DNA from: Glycomyces albidus
GTDB lineage: Bacteria > Actinomycetota > Actinomycetes > Mycobacteriales > Micromonosporaceae
Reading direction: 5' to 3'
NCBI RefSeq assembly: GCF_009451885.1
Contig: NZ_WIAO01000005.1
Location: 1-64,000, forward strand
Length of the DNA: 64,000 bases
A program made the position numbers and the translations under genes. Below the pieces are notes generated by a model. The model did no database searches. It saw only the letters and a program-made list of their open reading frames with translations, and was not told the DNA's origin. This document shows positions 44,546 through 52,925 of the stretch, one piece after another (within the stretch, counting starts at the first letter, position 1; the number at the start of each line of letters is the position of its first letter).

Positions 44546-46477
44546 GTGGACACCATCTCGTCCTACGGTGCTCCAACCGGTCCACTCGCCCCGAACGCCA
44601 CCTTCTCGCCCCCGCGGACCCGCCCCGAGCCCGACCCCGAAGCCCTGCTCCACGGCATCGAGCGCCTGACCGGCTTCACCGAGATCGACCGCGGCGCGTA
44701 CTCGACCGTCTACAGCGCCACCCGCTTCGACGACGGCGCCGAAGTCGCCGTGAAGATCGAGTCCCGCCCGCTCACCGACGACGCCTCCCGCGAGCGCTTC
44801 CGCCACGAGGTCCAGACCGCCGGGCGGCTCTCCGACCACCCGTGCGTCGTCAAGATGCTCTCGGCCGGCCTCACCCACCAGGCGAACCCGTACGTCGTCA
44901 TGGAGCGGTGCCGCGGATCGGTCGCCGACCTGCTCGACCGCCACACGACCATCCCGCCGCACCGCACGATCGAGATCGGCATCCGCATCGCCGACGCTCT
45001 CGCCGCGGCCCACGACGCCGGGATCGTCCACCGCGACATCAAGCCCGCGAACCTGCTGATCGACCACCACGGCCACGCCGTGCTCGCCGACTTCGGGCTC
45101 TCCAGCCTCATCCCCGTCCCCCGCCCGGGCGAGCGGTTCACGATGATGGCGACCCCCGCGTACGCGCCGCTGGAGGTCTTCCAGATGCGCGAGATCGGCC
45201 CCAGCGCCGACGTCTACTCGCTCGCGGCCACCCTCTACGCGATGCTCAGCGGCAACCCGCCGCGCTTCCCCGCCGACGGCGACCTCGACATCAACGAGGT
45301 CGCGGCCCTGTTCGACCTGCCGATCCCGGCGATCCCCGGCATATCGCCCCTGCTGCTCGAGATGCTCCGCACAGCGCTCATCAACAACCCCGACGGGCGC
45401 CCCACCGCGGTCGAGTTCCGCGAGTTCCTCGCGAGCATCCCCGAGGCGTCGACCGGGATCATCCCGCGCGTCGCCGACGACCCCCCGCGCGCGTCCGTCT
45501 CGCCTGCGCCCCAAGGGGTCTACGGCGCGTACAGCTCGCCGCCCACGGACTTCCGCGAGCCCGGCTCCAGGGCCGGCCTCGGCTCCGACCGCGGGTTCGG
45601 CGCCGCCCCCGCGCCCGGCTACGCCGAACTCGACGGGATGCCCGACTCGCCTTCGACCCTCCGCCTGGCGCCCTCGAAGCGCCGCGACGGGAGCCCCGAC
45701 ACGGCGAACCCGTCCTCGACCCGCCGCGCCGCACGGGCCGCGCGCTCGACCGCCGCCGCGCCCGCCTCCGCGGGCACCGCGCGCATCCCCAGCCCGCCCG
45801 TGAGCCCCCCGGTGAGCCCGGTCGCCTCTCCGGCGCCGTCCGGCGACTTCGGGAGCGAGACGTCCCGCTGGGAGTCCTTCGGCGCCCGCGACGACGACCG
45901 CGACTCGCGCCTGCCCGTCCCGGTCCCGCGCAACGAGACCGGCCTGACCCGCCGCGAGCGCCGCCTCAAGGAGGGCGACACCGGCTCCGGCATCGGGCGC
46001 CTCATCGGCATGGGCGCGGTCGGCCTGGTCGTCCTCGGGCTCCTCATCACCGGCGCCGTATGGCTCTTCGGCGGCGGCGACGAGCGGACCGACCTGGCCT
46101 CGCAGTCCATGGCCGACGACTACGTCTCCGAGTGCACGCTCGCCGTCGAAGGCGCCGGCTGCGTCACCGAGCCGACCTGCTTCGACGCCGCGTTCGCCTC
46201 GGTCGACTGCGAAGCCGCCCACCTGTGGGAGGCGTACGCGACCGGGCAGCTCCCCGAGGGCGTCGCCGACGCGGAGGCCGCGAGGGCCGACGCGACCGTG
46301 GCCGCGGCCTGCATCGACGGCCAGGCCGACGGCGGCCCGCTCTCGCAGCTCGTCTCCAGCGAGGCGGTCGACTGGGTCACCGACGTCCACGTCCCCGGCG
46401 ACGGCACGTTCCTGTGCGTCGCCCAGCTCAGCGACGGCACCGAGGCTTCGGGCGCGACCTTCCCCCGGGCCGGGTAG
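44546..46477 (+). CDS. Transmembrane Ser/Thr protein kinase
   Basis: The 643-aa PknB-type kinase has Gly-loop IDRGAYSTVYSA, Lys70 in VAVK, HRDIKPAN (162-169, catalytic Asp164), and DFG at 182-184. The activation segment is unusual (ATPAYAPLE). The kinase ends near 300. A disordered Pro/Ser linker runs to about 480, a helix follows at about 490-515, and the external domain has paired cysteines (CTLAVEGAGC, CFDAAFASVDC) and AAHLWEAYATGQLP, like the septum-formation domain. GTG 44546 has GGAGG 9 nt upstream. Confidence 0.88.
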   Translation: MDTISSYGAPTGPLAPNATFSPPRTRPEPDPEALLHGIERLTGFTEIDRGAYSTVYSATRFDDGAEVAVKIESRPLTDDASRERFRHEVQTAGRLSDHPCVVKMLSAGLTHQANPYVVMERCRGSVADLLDRHTTIPPHRTIEIGIRIADALAAAHDAGIVHRDIKPANLLIDHHGHAVLADFGLSSLIPVPRPGERFTMMATPAYAPLEVFQMREIGPSADVYSLAATLYAMLSGNPPRFPADGDLDINEVAALFDLPIPAIPGISPLLLEMLRTALINNPDGRPTAVEFREFLASIPEASTGIIPRVADDPPRASVSPAPQGVYGAYSSPPTDFREPGSRAGLGSDRGFGAAPAPGYAELDGMPDSPSTLRLAPSKRRDGSPDTANPSSTRRAARAARSTAAAPASAGTARIPSPPVSPPVSPVASPAPSGDFGSETSRWESFGARDDDRDSRLPVPVPRNETGLTRRERRLKEGDTGSGIGRLIGMGAVGLVVLGLLITGAVWLFGGGDERTDLASQSMADDYVSECTLAVEGAGCVTEPTCFDAAFASVDCEAAHLWEAYATGQLPEGVADAEAARADATVAAACIDGQADGGPLSQLVSSEAVDWVTDVHVPGDGTFLCVAQLSDGTEASGATFPRAG

Positions 46478-46591
46478 CCACCGCAGCCCGAGGATGAAGC
46501 CACGCCCCGGCGCACCGCCGCCGGACCGCGTGCGAATCGACGCGCACCGACCCGGAATTCGCGCGGCGGCGACCGTCCCGAGTACGCAGCA

Positions 46592-46619
46592 GGCCCCGGC
46601 ACCGCGAGGTGCCGGGGCC
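46592..46619 (+). terminator. Terminator of the kinase gene
   Basis: GGCCCCGGCACC and its complement enclose a GCGA tetraloop (perfect 12-bp stem). Confidence 0.8.
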
Positions 46620-46678
46620 CGGCTCAGCCGCGCGCGGGGGACTGGGTTTCCTTCACGGCTCGCAAGCTTCACCGCTGT

Positions 46679-46719
46679 GCTCATGCACGGCCGGCGGGCT
46701 TCACCGGCCGTGCATGAGC
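46679..46719. terminator. Perfect 16-bp inverted repeat upstream of the nrdB stop
   Basis: GCTCATGCACGGCCGG-N9-CCGGCCGTGCATGAGC is a perfect inverted repeat. A 25-nt imperfect direct repeat (CACGGYTCGCAAGC...) flanks it on both sides (about 46655 and 46720). It probably terminates nrdB on the minus strand. Confidence 0.6.
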
Positions 46720-46753
46720 ACGGTTCGCAAGCGCACCGCTGCGCAGCCTGGGA

Positions 46754-47749
46754 TCAGAACTCCTCGTCGAGGTCGACCTTGCCCTCCACGGCCACTTGGT
46801 AGGCGGTCGGCCGGCGTTCGAAGAAGTTCGTCAGCTCTTGGACGTCCTGGAGCGCCATGAACGGGAACGGGTTCTCCGAGCCCCACTTCTTGGGCATGCC
46901 GAGGCGCACGAGGCGCTGGTCGGCGGCGTACTCCAGGTACGACTTCATGTCCTTGACGGTCATGCCCGGCATGCCGTCGCCGATGAGGTCCTCGGCGAAC
47001 TGGAGTTCGGCCTCGACGGCCTCTTCGAGCATGTCGGTGACCTGCTGCCGCATCCGCTCGTCGAACAGCTCGGGTTCCTCCTGGCGCACCACGTCGACGA
47101 CGCTGAACGCGAAGTTCATGTGGCAGGACTCGTCGCGGAACACCCAGTTGGTGCCGGTCGCGAGCCCGTCGAGGAGGCCGCGGCTGCGCAGCCAGTACAC
47201 GTACGCGAAGGCGCCGTAGAAGAACAGGCCCTCGATGCACGCGGCGAAGCAGATGAGGTTGAGCAGGAACGTCCGGCGGTCCTCGGCGGTCTTGAGCTCC
47301 TGCAGGTCGAAGACGGAGTCGATCCACTTGAAGCAGAAGTCGGCCTTGCGCTTGATCGACGGGATGTTGTTGACCGCGTCGAACGCCTTGGTGCGCTCCT
47401 CCGGGTCGGGCAGGTACGTGTCGAGCAGCGTCAGGTAGAACTGCACGTGCACGGCCTCCTCGAAGAGCTGGCGCGAGAGGTAGAGCCGCCCTTCGGGGGA
47501 GTTGACGTGCTGGTACAGGTTGAGCACCAGGTTGTTCGCGACGATCGTGTCGCCGGTGGCGAAGAAGGCCACGAGCCGGTGGACGAGGTGCTGCTCCTGC
47601 GGCGTGAACTTGGCCAGGTCGGTGAGGTCCGAGGCCAGGTCGACCTCTTCGACGGTCCACGTGTTCTTGATGGCGGCCCGGTACTGGTCGTAGAAGTCCG
47701 GGTACTTCATCGGTCGCAGGGTCAGGTCCATACCTGGGTCGAGCAGCAT
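46754..47749 (-). CDS. nrdB: Ribonucleoside-diphosphate reductase, beta subunit (class Ia)
   Basis: The 331-aa di-iron protein provides the radical. The tyrosyl radical site fits the class Ia pattern: EEAVHVQFYLTLL (E-x2-H-x3-Y). The other iron ligands are in GDTIVANN, IEGLFFYGAFAYVYW and DESCHMNFAF. It reduces ribonucleotides together with NrdA. The start is ATG 47749 with GAGAGGACC upstream. A strong hairpin separates it from nrdA, so its expression may be attenuated relative to nrdA. Confidence 0.92.
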   Translation of the reverse strand: MLLDPGMDLTLRPMKYPDFYDQYRAAIKNTWTVEEVDLASDLTDLAKFTPQEQHLVHRLVAFFATGDTIVANNLVLNLYQHVNSPEGRLYLSRQLFEEAVHVQFYLTLLDTYLPDPEERTKAFDAVNNIPSIKRKADFCFKWIDSVFDLQELKTAEDRRTFLLNLICFAACIEGLFFYGAFAYVYWLRSRGLLDGLATGTNWVFRDESCHMNFAFSVVDVVRQEEPELFDERMRQQVTDMLEEAVEAELQFAEDLIGDGMPGMTVKDMKSYLEYAADQRLVRLGMPKKWGSENPFPFMALQDVQELTNFFERRPTAYQVAVEGKVDLDEEF

Positions 47750-47866
47750 GGGCGGTCCTCTCGGTTGTCGGTTCGCGTCGGGGGTGGCGGGCAGTTCGAA
47801 GGCGGTGGCGGTGCAGGAGCCGCGGCGGCTCGGCGGCCGGCGGTCCTGCGGCCGGGCGGCAGCGGA

Positions 47867-47896
47867 GAGGGCCGGACCCCGCGGGGTCCGGCCCTC
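47867..47896 (-). terminator. Hairpin between nrdA and nrdB
   Basis: GAGGGCCGGACCCC and its perfect complement meet with a 2-nt centre, 7 nt after the nrdA stop. Either nrdB has its own promoter or the hairpin allows read-through. Confidence 0.7.
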
Positions 47897-47902
47897 GCGG
47901 TC

Positions 47903-50293
47903 CTACTGGCAGGCCTCGCAGCTCTCCGGGTTCTCCAGGGAGCAGGCGATGTCGGCCGGGATCACTTCGAGCGCCGTCGCCGCGGCGGCGGTCTCGGCGG
48001 GCCGCTCGGCCGCTCCGGCGGCGCTCACGGTCGTCTGGTTGATCCGCGTGGCGGGACGGCTGCGCAGGTAGTACGTGGTCTTCAGGCCCTGCTGCCACGC
48101 GTACCGGTACATCGACGAGAGCTTGCCGATGGTCGGGCTGGCCTGGAACAGGTTGAGCGACTGGGCCTGGTCGATGAACGGCGTGCGGGCCGCCGCGAGG
48201 TCGATCAGGGCGCGCTGCGGCAGCTCCCACGCGGTGCGGTACCGCTCCTGGAGGTCGGCCGGGATTCCGGCGATGCCCTGGACGGAGCCCTCGGCGACGA
48301 CGATCGCCTGGCGGATCTGCTCGTTCCAGATCCCGCGCTCCTTGAGCTCGGCGATCAGGTGCCGGTTGACCTGGAGGAACTCGCCCGAGAGGGTCTCGCG
48401 CTTGAACACGTTGGAGACGACCGGCTCGATGCACTCGGCGCAGCCCGCGATCGACGCGATCGTCGCGGTCGGCGCGATCGCGATCATGAGCGAGTTGCGC
48501 AGGCCGTGCTCGGCGATCCGGCCGCGGACGGCGTCCCACCGGTCGGTGAGCGTGATCCGCGCGTTCGGGTAGTGGTCGATGTGGAGCACGCCGTCGGCGG
48601 CGCGGGTCTCCCCGAAGTTCGGGTGGGCCCCGAGCTGCTCGGCGAGCCCGGTGGAGGTCTCGAACGCGACCAGGGCGATCCGCTCGGCGATCGCGGTCGA
48701 GAGCCGCAGCGCCTCCTCGGAGTCGAACGCGAGCTTCAGCTTGAAGAACACGTCGGCGAGGCCCATGCAGCCCAGGCCGATCGGGCGCCACTTGCGGTTG
48801 GCCTTCTCGGCCTCCGCGGTCGGGTAGAAGCCGAGGTCGATGGTGCGGTCGAGGAACTTGACGGCCGAGCGGACCGTCGCCTCGAGCCGCTCGAAGTCGA
48901 AGCCGTCGGGCGTGCAGTGCTCGGCGAGGTTCACCGACCCGAGGTTGCACACGGCGGTCTCGGAGTCGTTGGTGACCTCGAGGATCTCGGTGCACAGGTT
49001 CGACAGGTGGATGACGTTCTCGCGGCGCGCGGTCTGGTTCGAGGTCCGGTTCGCGGTGTCGGAGAAGGTCATCCAGCCGTTGCCGGTCTGCGCGAGGGTC
49101 CGCATCATGCGGCCGTACAGCTCGCGGGCGGGGACGGTCTTGCGGGCCTTCCCGGCCGCCTCGGCGGCCCGGTACGCCTCGTCGAACTCGTCGCCCCACA
49201 GGTCGACCAGCTCGGGGGTCTCCTTGGGGTCGAACAGGGACCACTGGGCGTCGGCCTCGACCCGGCGCATGAACTCGTCGGGGATCCAGTTCGCGAGGTT
49301 CAGGTTGTGGGTGCGGCGCTCGACGTCGCCGGTGTTGTCGCGCAGCTCCAGGAACTCCTCGACGTCGGCGTGCCAGGTCGCCAGGTACACGCACGCGGCG
49401 CCTTTGCGGCGCCCGCCCTGGTTCACGGCCGCCACGGACGAGTCGAGGGTCCGCAGCCACGGCACGATCCCGTTCGAGTGGCCGTTGGTGCCGCGGATGA
49501 GCGAGCCGCGCGAGCGCACCCGCGACCAGGCGATGCCGATGCCGCCGGCGTACTTCGACAGGCGCGCGACCTGGCTGTACCGCTCGTAGATCGAGTCGAG
49601 CTCGTCCTTGGGGGAGTCGAGCAGGAAGCACGAGGAGAGCTGGGCGCGGCGGGTGCCGGAGTTGAACAGGGTCGGCGAGGACGGCAGGTACGCGAGGGCC
49701 GACATGAGCCGGTAGAGCTCGGCGGCCTCCTCCACGGACTGGCTCAGCCCGCACGCGACGCGGAGCATGAAGTACTGGGGGCGTTCGAGGACGGTGCGGT
49801 GCTCGGGGTGGCGCAGCAGGTACCGGTCGTAGACGGTGCGGAGTCCGAAGTACTCGAAGCGGTCGTCCGCGGCGTCGTCGATGACCGCGTCGAGAGCCTC
49901 GGCGTTGGCCTCCACGAACGCGACGAGGTCGTCGGCGAGGAGACCGTTGTCGCGGCTCGCCGCGATCGAGGTGGTGAACGAGGTGACGCCCTCGCCCGCG
50001 GTCTCCTCGGCGATGTGCTCGGCCAGGAGCCGCGCCGCGAGCTTGGAGTAGGTCGGCTCGGAGGCGACGCTCGCAGAGGTGATCTCGACGGCGCGCTCGC
50101 GCAGCGCCGCCTCGGTCGCGCCGGGCCACAGGCCGGCCTCGATCTGCGCGACGACCCTCTCGGCGTCCACATCGGGCAGTCCCGCCGCGTGGGCGCGGAT
50201 GCGCTCGGCGATCCGGGCCGCGGGACCCGGCTCGGGTCCCCGCTGCTGCGGCGCGGTGGTGGTGGCGGATGGCGTGGTGGCGAGCCCGGTCAT
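47903..50293 (-). CDS. nrdA: Ribonucleoside-diphosphate reductase, alpha subunit (class Ia)
   Basis: The 796-aa catalytic subunit carries the active-site loop NLCTEILE (N-x-C-x-E), the surrounding GIGIAWSRVRSRGSLIRGTN and NQGGRRKGAACVYLATWH segments, and the re-dox tail CEACQ at the extreme C-terminus. The N-terminal 90 residues look like a shortened ATP cone (no VxKRxGR lead-in), so allosteric overall-activity control may be weak or lost. A possible pair of NrdR boxes lies about 145-190 nt upstream. It leads nrdB, separated by a hairpin. Confidence 0.93.
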   Translation of the reverse strand: MTGLATTPSATTTAPQQRGPEPGPAARIAERIRAHAAGLPDVDAERVVAQIEAGLWPGATEAALRERAVEITSASVASEPTYSKLAARLLAEHIAEETAGEGVTSFTTSIAASRDNGLLADDLVAFVEANAEALDAVIDDAADDRFEYFGLRTVYDRYLLRHPEHRTVLERPQYFMLRVACGLSQSVEEAAELYRLMSALAYLPSSPTLFNSGTRRAQLSSCFLLDSPKDELDSIYERYSQVARLSKYAGGIGIAWSRVRSRGSLIRGTNGHSNGIVPWLRTLDSSVAAVNQGGRRKGAACVYLATWHADVEEFLELRDNTGDVERRTHNLNLANWIPDEFMRRVEADAQWSLFDPKETPELVDLWGDEFDEAYRAAEAAGKARKTVPARELYGRMMRTLAQTGNGWMTFSDTANRTSNQTARRENVIHLSNLCTEILEVTNDSETAVCNLGSVNLAEHCTPDGFDFERLEATVRSAVKFLDRTIDLGFYPTAEAEKANRKWRPIGLGCMGLADVFFKLKLAFDSEEALRLSTAIAERIALVAFETSTGLAEQLGAHPNFGETRAADGVLHIDHYPNARITLTDRWDAVRGRIAEHGLRNSLMIAIAPTATIASIAGCAECIEPVVSNVFKRETLSGEFLQVNRHLIAELKERGIWNEQIRQAIVVAEGSVQGIAGIPADLQERYRTAWELPQRALIDLAAARTPFIDQAQSLNLFQASPTIGKLSSMYRYAWQQGLKTTYYLRSRPATRINQTTVSAAGAAERPAETAAAATALEVIPADIACSLENPESCEACQ

Positions 50294-50686
50294 CTCTGCA
50301 TCCCCTCATGGTGTGCGGTCCCTGCAGACCGCACGGTTCTGGACGGCGCGTGGCGGCACGGCGGCACTGCGGCCCCACGCGGTGGGAACGCGGTGAGAGC
50401 GGAGTGCGACGGCACCGACCTTGACAGAGGGGAATCATACATGTTGTGGTCGAGCCGTGGGGCCTCCCCAAGATGTTGCGTTTCTCAGTCGATTCGCTGA
50501 GTGAAACCGCAGCGTGTCCGCTAGGCTCGGACGTTTCGGCGGAGTCAGACTATGCCCGTCCACCGACACTGCGGCCGCCGAATCGCGGGACCGGCGGAAG
50601 GTGTGATCCTCACCGGGCAAACCGCCTTCGGCCCCCGCGCCGGAGGCTGGTAGCATCGTTCCGTCCGACGCGTCGGGCGATTGCAC
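50294..50686. other. 393-nt nrdA upstream region
   Basis: It contains the candidate NrdR boxes (50436-50482) and, on the plus strand, nothing coding. The nrdA promoter should lie on the minus strand near 50440. Confidence 0.5.
50436..50482 (-). promoter_or_regulatory. Candidate NrdR box pair
   Basis: Two sites share ATGTTG, with flanks resembling ACACWATATATWGTGT in part (plus-strand CATACATGTTGTGG and CCAAGATGTTGCGT). They are 32 nt apart, close to three helical turns, as NrdR box pairs usually are. Confidence 0.5.
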
Positions 50687-50759
50687 GCCTCCGTAGCTCA
50701 GTGGATAGAGCACTGGTTTCCGGGACCAGGTGTCGCAGGTTCGAATCCTGCCGGGGGCA
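50687..50759 (+). tRNA. tRNA-Arg(CCG)
   Basis: The 73-nt cloverleaf is clear: acceptor GCCTCCG/CGGGGGC, D arm GCTC/GAGC, anticodon stem CTGGT/ACCAG with the loop TTCCGGG (anticodon CCG), and T arm GCAGG/CCTGC with TTCGAAT. The discriminator is A and the CCA is not encoded. It reads CGG arginine codons, common in this GC-rich genome. Confidence 0.95.
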
Positions 50760-50770
50760 CGAGCATCACA

Positions 50771-50800
50771 GGCCATCCGCAAACTGCGGGTGGCCTTTTT
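50771..50800 (+). terminator. Intrinsic terminator after tRNA-Arg
   Basis: GGCCATCCGCA/TGCGGGTGGCC (one G-T wobble) has a 3-nt loop followed by TTTTT. Confidence 0.88.
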
Positions 50801-50823
50801 GCTGCGTGTTGGACGGTCGATAG

Positions 50824-51036
50824 TTCCGGAAGTTTCAGCGCCAGGTTGAATGCGTTTACCGGGTTCTGGATGACGGATTTCGACGGTTCTCGTTTGACCG
50901 GACTCGTGAGCTGGTGGAACATCGGGAGTTCGCAACCGCTCCGACCCGAAAAGTTCCGAAAGTTTTCCGGAAGTCATTGACATGTTCCGGGCTGAGGTCC
51001 ACGATGGTCCCTATCGAAAGATAGATGGCTTTCGAT
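50824..51036 (+). promoter_or_regulatory. Xylanase upstream region with inverted repeats
   Basis: TTCCGGAA palindromes occur at 50824-50831 and 50965-50972, and CGAAAG-rich blocks are present. A perfect ATCGAAAG-N8-CTTTCGAT repeat lies at 51013-51036. CGAAA/TTTCG operators are known in front of actinomycete xylanase genes (from memory), so this may be the sugar-responsive control site. Confidence 0.5.
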
Positions 51037-51084
51037 TCGGCTTTGCGAGTCGCATGCCGGTCGGCACCCTTCCAAGGAGTTTGG

Positions 51085-52080
51085 ATGTCCACCTACAATC
51101 CGCCCCCCAGCATCTTCAGCCGGCGGAACCTGCTGCTCGGCGGCACGAGCGCGCTCGCGCTCGGGGCCACCGGGATGTTCCTCCCCAACGCGGCGCAAGC
51201 GCAGCAGGTGATCACCACCAACCAGGAGGGCACCCACAACGGGTACTACTACTCGTTCTGGACCGACACCCAGGGCCGGGCCTCGATGACCCTCGGCGCG
51301 GGCGGGAACTACAGCTCCCAGTGGAACGGCGCCAACAACTGGGTCGGCGGCAAGGGCTGGGCCAACGGCGGGCGCCGGACCGTGAACTACAGCGGCTCGG
51401 TCAACCACGGCAGCAACGGCTACCTCGCCCTCTACGGTTGGACCTCCAACCCGCTCGTCGAGTACTACATCGTCGAATCGCACGGCCCCTACAACCCCAG
51501 CAGCGGCGCCTCCGGCCGCGGGACGCTCACCACCAGCGGCGGCACCTACTGGCTCGGCGTGTCCACCCGCACCAACGCCCCGTCGGTCGAGGGCACCAGG
51601 ACCTTCCAGCAGTACTGGAGCGTCCGCCAGGGCAACCGCAGCTCCGGCACGATCAACACCGGAGAGCACTTCGACGCCTGGGCCCGCGCGGGCCTGAACC
51701 TCGGCGATTTCCGGTACTACATGATCATGGCGACCGAGGGCTACCAGTCCACCGGCAGCTCCAACATCACCGTCGACAGCACCGGCGGCAACCCCGACCC
51801 CGATCCCGACCCCGGCACCGGTCCCTGCACGGCCGTCCTCTCGGCCGGACAGCGCTGGGGCGACCGCTACAACCTCAACGTGAACGTCTCCGGCTCCAGC
51901 AACTGGAGGGTCGTCCTGAACATGCAGGGCGCCTCGCGTGTCAGCTCCTACTGGAACTGCAGCGCCACCTGGCCCACCGCGACGCAGATGGTCTGCACGC
52001 CGAACGGCAGCGGCAACAACTTCGGCATCACCGTCATGGCCAACGGCAACTGGAACTGGCCGACGGTCTCGTGCGGTTAG
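51085..52080 (+). CDS. Secreted GH11 endo-1,4-beta-xylanase with cellulose-binding domain
   Basis: The 331-aa Tat-exported enzyme has signal [16 protein letters not shown] (residues 12-27) with cleavage after AQA. The GH11 jelly roll spans about 41-230; the nucleophile is Glu126 (PLVEYYIVE) and the acid/base is Glu218 (MATEGYQ). [13 protein letters not shown] linker leads to a compact C-terminal CBM2-like domain (248-331) with a cysteine pair and surface Trp residues. ATG 51085 has AAGGAG 7 nt upstream. It degrades xylan outside the cell. Confidence 0.92.
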   Translation: MSTYNPPPSIFSRRNLLLGGTSALALGATGMFLPNAAQAQQVITTNQEGTHNGYYYSFWTDTQGRASMTLGAGGNYSSQWNGANNWVGGKGWANGGRRTVNYSGSVNHGSNGYLALYGWTSNPLVEYYIVESHGPYNPSSGASGRGTLTTSGGTYWLGVSTRTNAPSVEGTRTFQQYWSVRQGNRSSGTINTGEHFDAWARAGLNLGDFRYYMIMATEGYQSTGSSNITVDSTGGNPDPDPDPGTGPCTAVLSAGQRWGDRYNLNVNVSGSSNWRVVLNMQGASRVSSYWNCSATWPTATQMVCTPNGSGNNFGITVMANGNWNWPTVSCG

Positions 52081-52122
52081 CCGAGCGACGGGACCCGGCA
52101 CCCTGCCGCCGGGGCCTCCGCT

Positions 52123-52150
52123 GAGACCGCCCGCGGCCGCGGGCGGTCTC
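52123..52150 (+). terminator. Terminator after the xylanase gene
   Basis: A perfect 14-bp palindrome (GAGACCGCCCGCGG and complement) lies 43 nt after the stop. Confidence 0.7.
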
Positions 52151-52256
52151 TCCCGTTCCGCCGCCCGGCCGCGGCCGTCCGGCACGGCCGCGGCGGCGGA
52201 CCTGTTCTTCATGTGCGCCTGGTCTTTCTCGGTTTCCCGCCCGAATCCGCGGGGCA

Positions 52257-52262
52257 TAGGAT
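52257..52262 (+). promoter_or_regulatory. Leaderless -10 of lprG
   Basis: TAGGAT lies 6 nt before ATG 52269. Confidence 0.55.
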
Positions 52263-52268
52263 CCCCCT

Positions 52269-52925
52269 ATGCGATCGAAACTCCCCGTGATCGGCGCCGC
52301 CGCCCTCGCATTCCTGGCCGCCTGCTCGGACCCCGCGGACGAGATGCCCTCCGGCGACGAGGTGGTGCCCAGCGCGTCGGCCGTCATGGCCGAGGTCGAG
52401 TCGGTCCACTTCGAACTCGACGTCGAGGGCGAGGTCGAGGGGTTGACGGTCAAGGGCGCCGACGGGGTCGTCACCGCGGACGGGGAGGCCGAGGGGACCG
52501 GGACGATCACCGCGCTCGGCATGGACCTCGAGGTCGACTACACGATCATCGGCGAGCGCGCCTACGTCAAGGGCGTCACCGGCGGCTACCAGGAGATCCC
52601 GGTCGGGGACGAGATGCTCCCGTACGACCCGACCGTGCTCCTCGACCCCGGCCGCGGCATCTCGGCGCTCCTGGACGCGGTCGAGACCGCCACCCCGGAG
52701 GACACCGAGGCCGTCGGCGGCTACGACACCTACCGGTACGACGTCGTGTTCGACCCGGCCGCGTTCGCGGAGTTCCTGCCCGCCGCGGGCGACTGGAACA
52801 ACGCGACGGTCTGGTTCGACGAGGAGACCCTCCGGGTCGTGAAGGCCGAGTTCGCGCAAGGCGACGCGACCGTGACGCTCCTGTTCGACGACTACAACGA
52901 GCCGGTCGAGATCGTTGCGCCCTGA
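52269..52925 (+). CDS. lprG: LprG-like lipoprotein (LppX/LprAFG fold)
   Basis: The 218-aa lipoprotein has a type II signal ending in LAAC (Cys19). The LppX/LprG fold is recognisable as SVHFELDVEGEVEGLTVKGADGVV, YTIIGERAYVKGVTGGY and YRYDVVFDPAAFAEFLPAAG. In mycobacteria LprG binds lipids and works with the MFS protein P55 to move triacylglycerides or lipoarabinomannan (from memory). The pair is conserved here: the MFS gene overlaps it by 11 nt. Leaderless start. Confidence 0.85.
   Translation: MRSKLPVIGAAALAFLAACSDPADEMPSGDEVVPSASAVMAEVESVHFELDVEGEVEGLTVKGADGVVTADGEAEGTGTITALGMDLEVDYTIIGERAYVKGVTGGYQEIPVGDEMLPYDPTVLLDPGRGISALLDAVETATPEDTEAVGGYDTYRYDVVFDPAAFAEFLPAAGDWNNATVWFDEETLRVVKAEFAQGDATVTLLFDDYNEPVEIVAP

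Noticed and set aside
46796-50500. Plus-strand open frame of over 1,200 codons opposite nrdA/nrdB
   Set aside because: It is a GC-skew shadow: codon use is reversed from the strongly supported reductase genes, and the residues are low-complexity Arg/Gly/Ala.
50687-50759. tRNA-Arg as an integration site (att)
   Set aside because: No second copy of its 3' end and no integrase gene was seen nearby.
51013-51072. In-frame upstream start for the xylanase (ATG 51025)
   Set aside because: It lies inside the inverted repeat and lacks a ribosome site; ATG 51085 has AAGGAG and a proper Tat signal.
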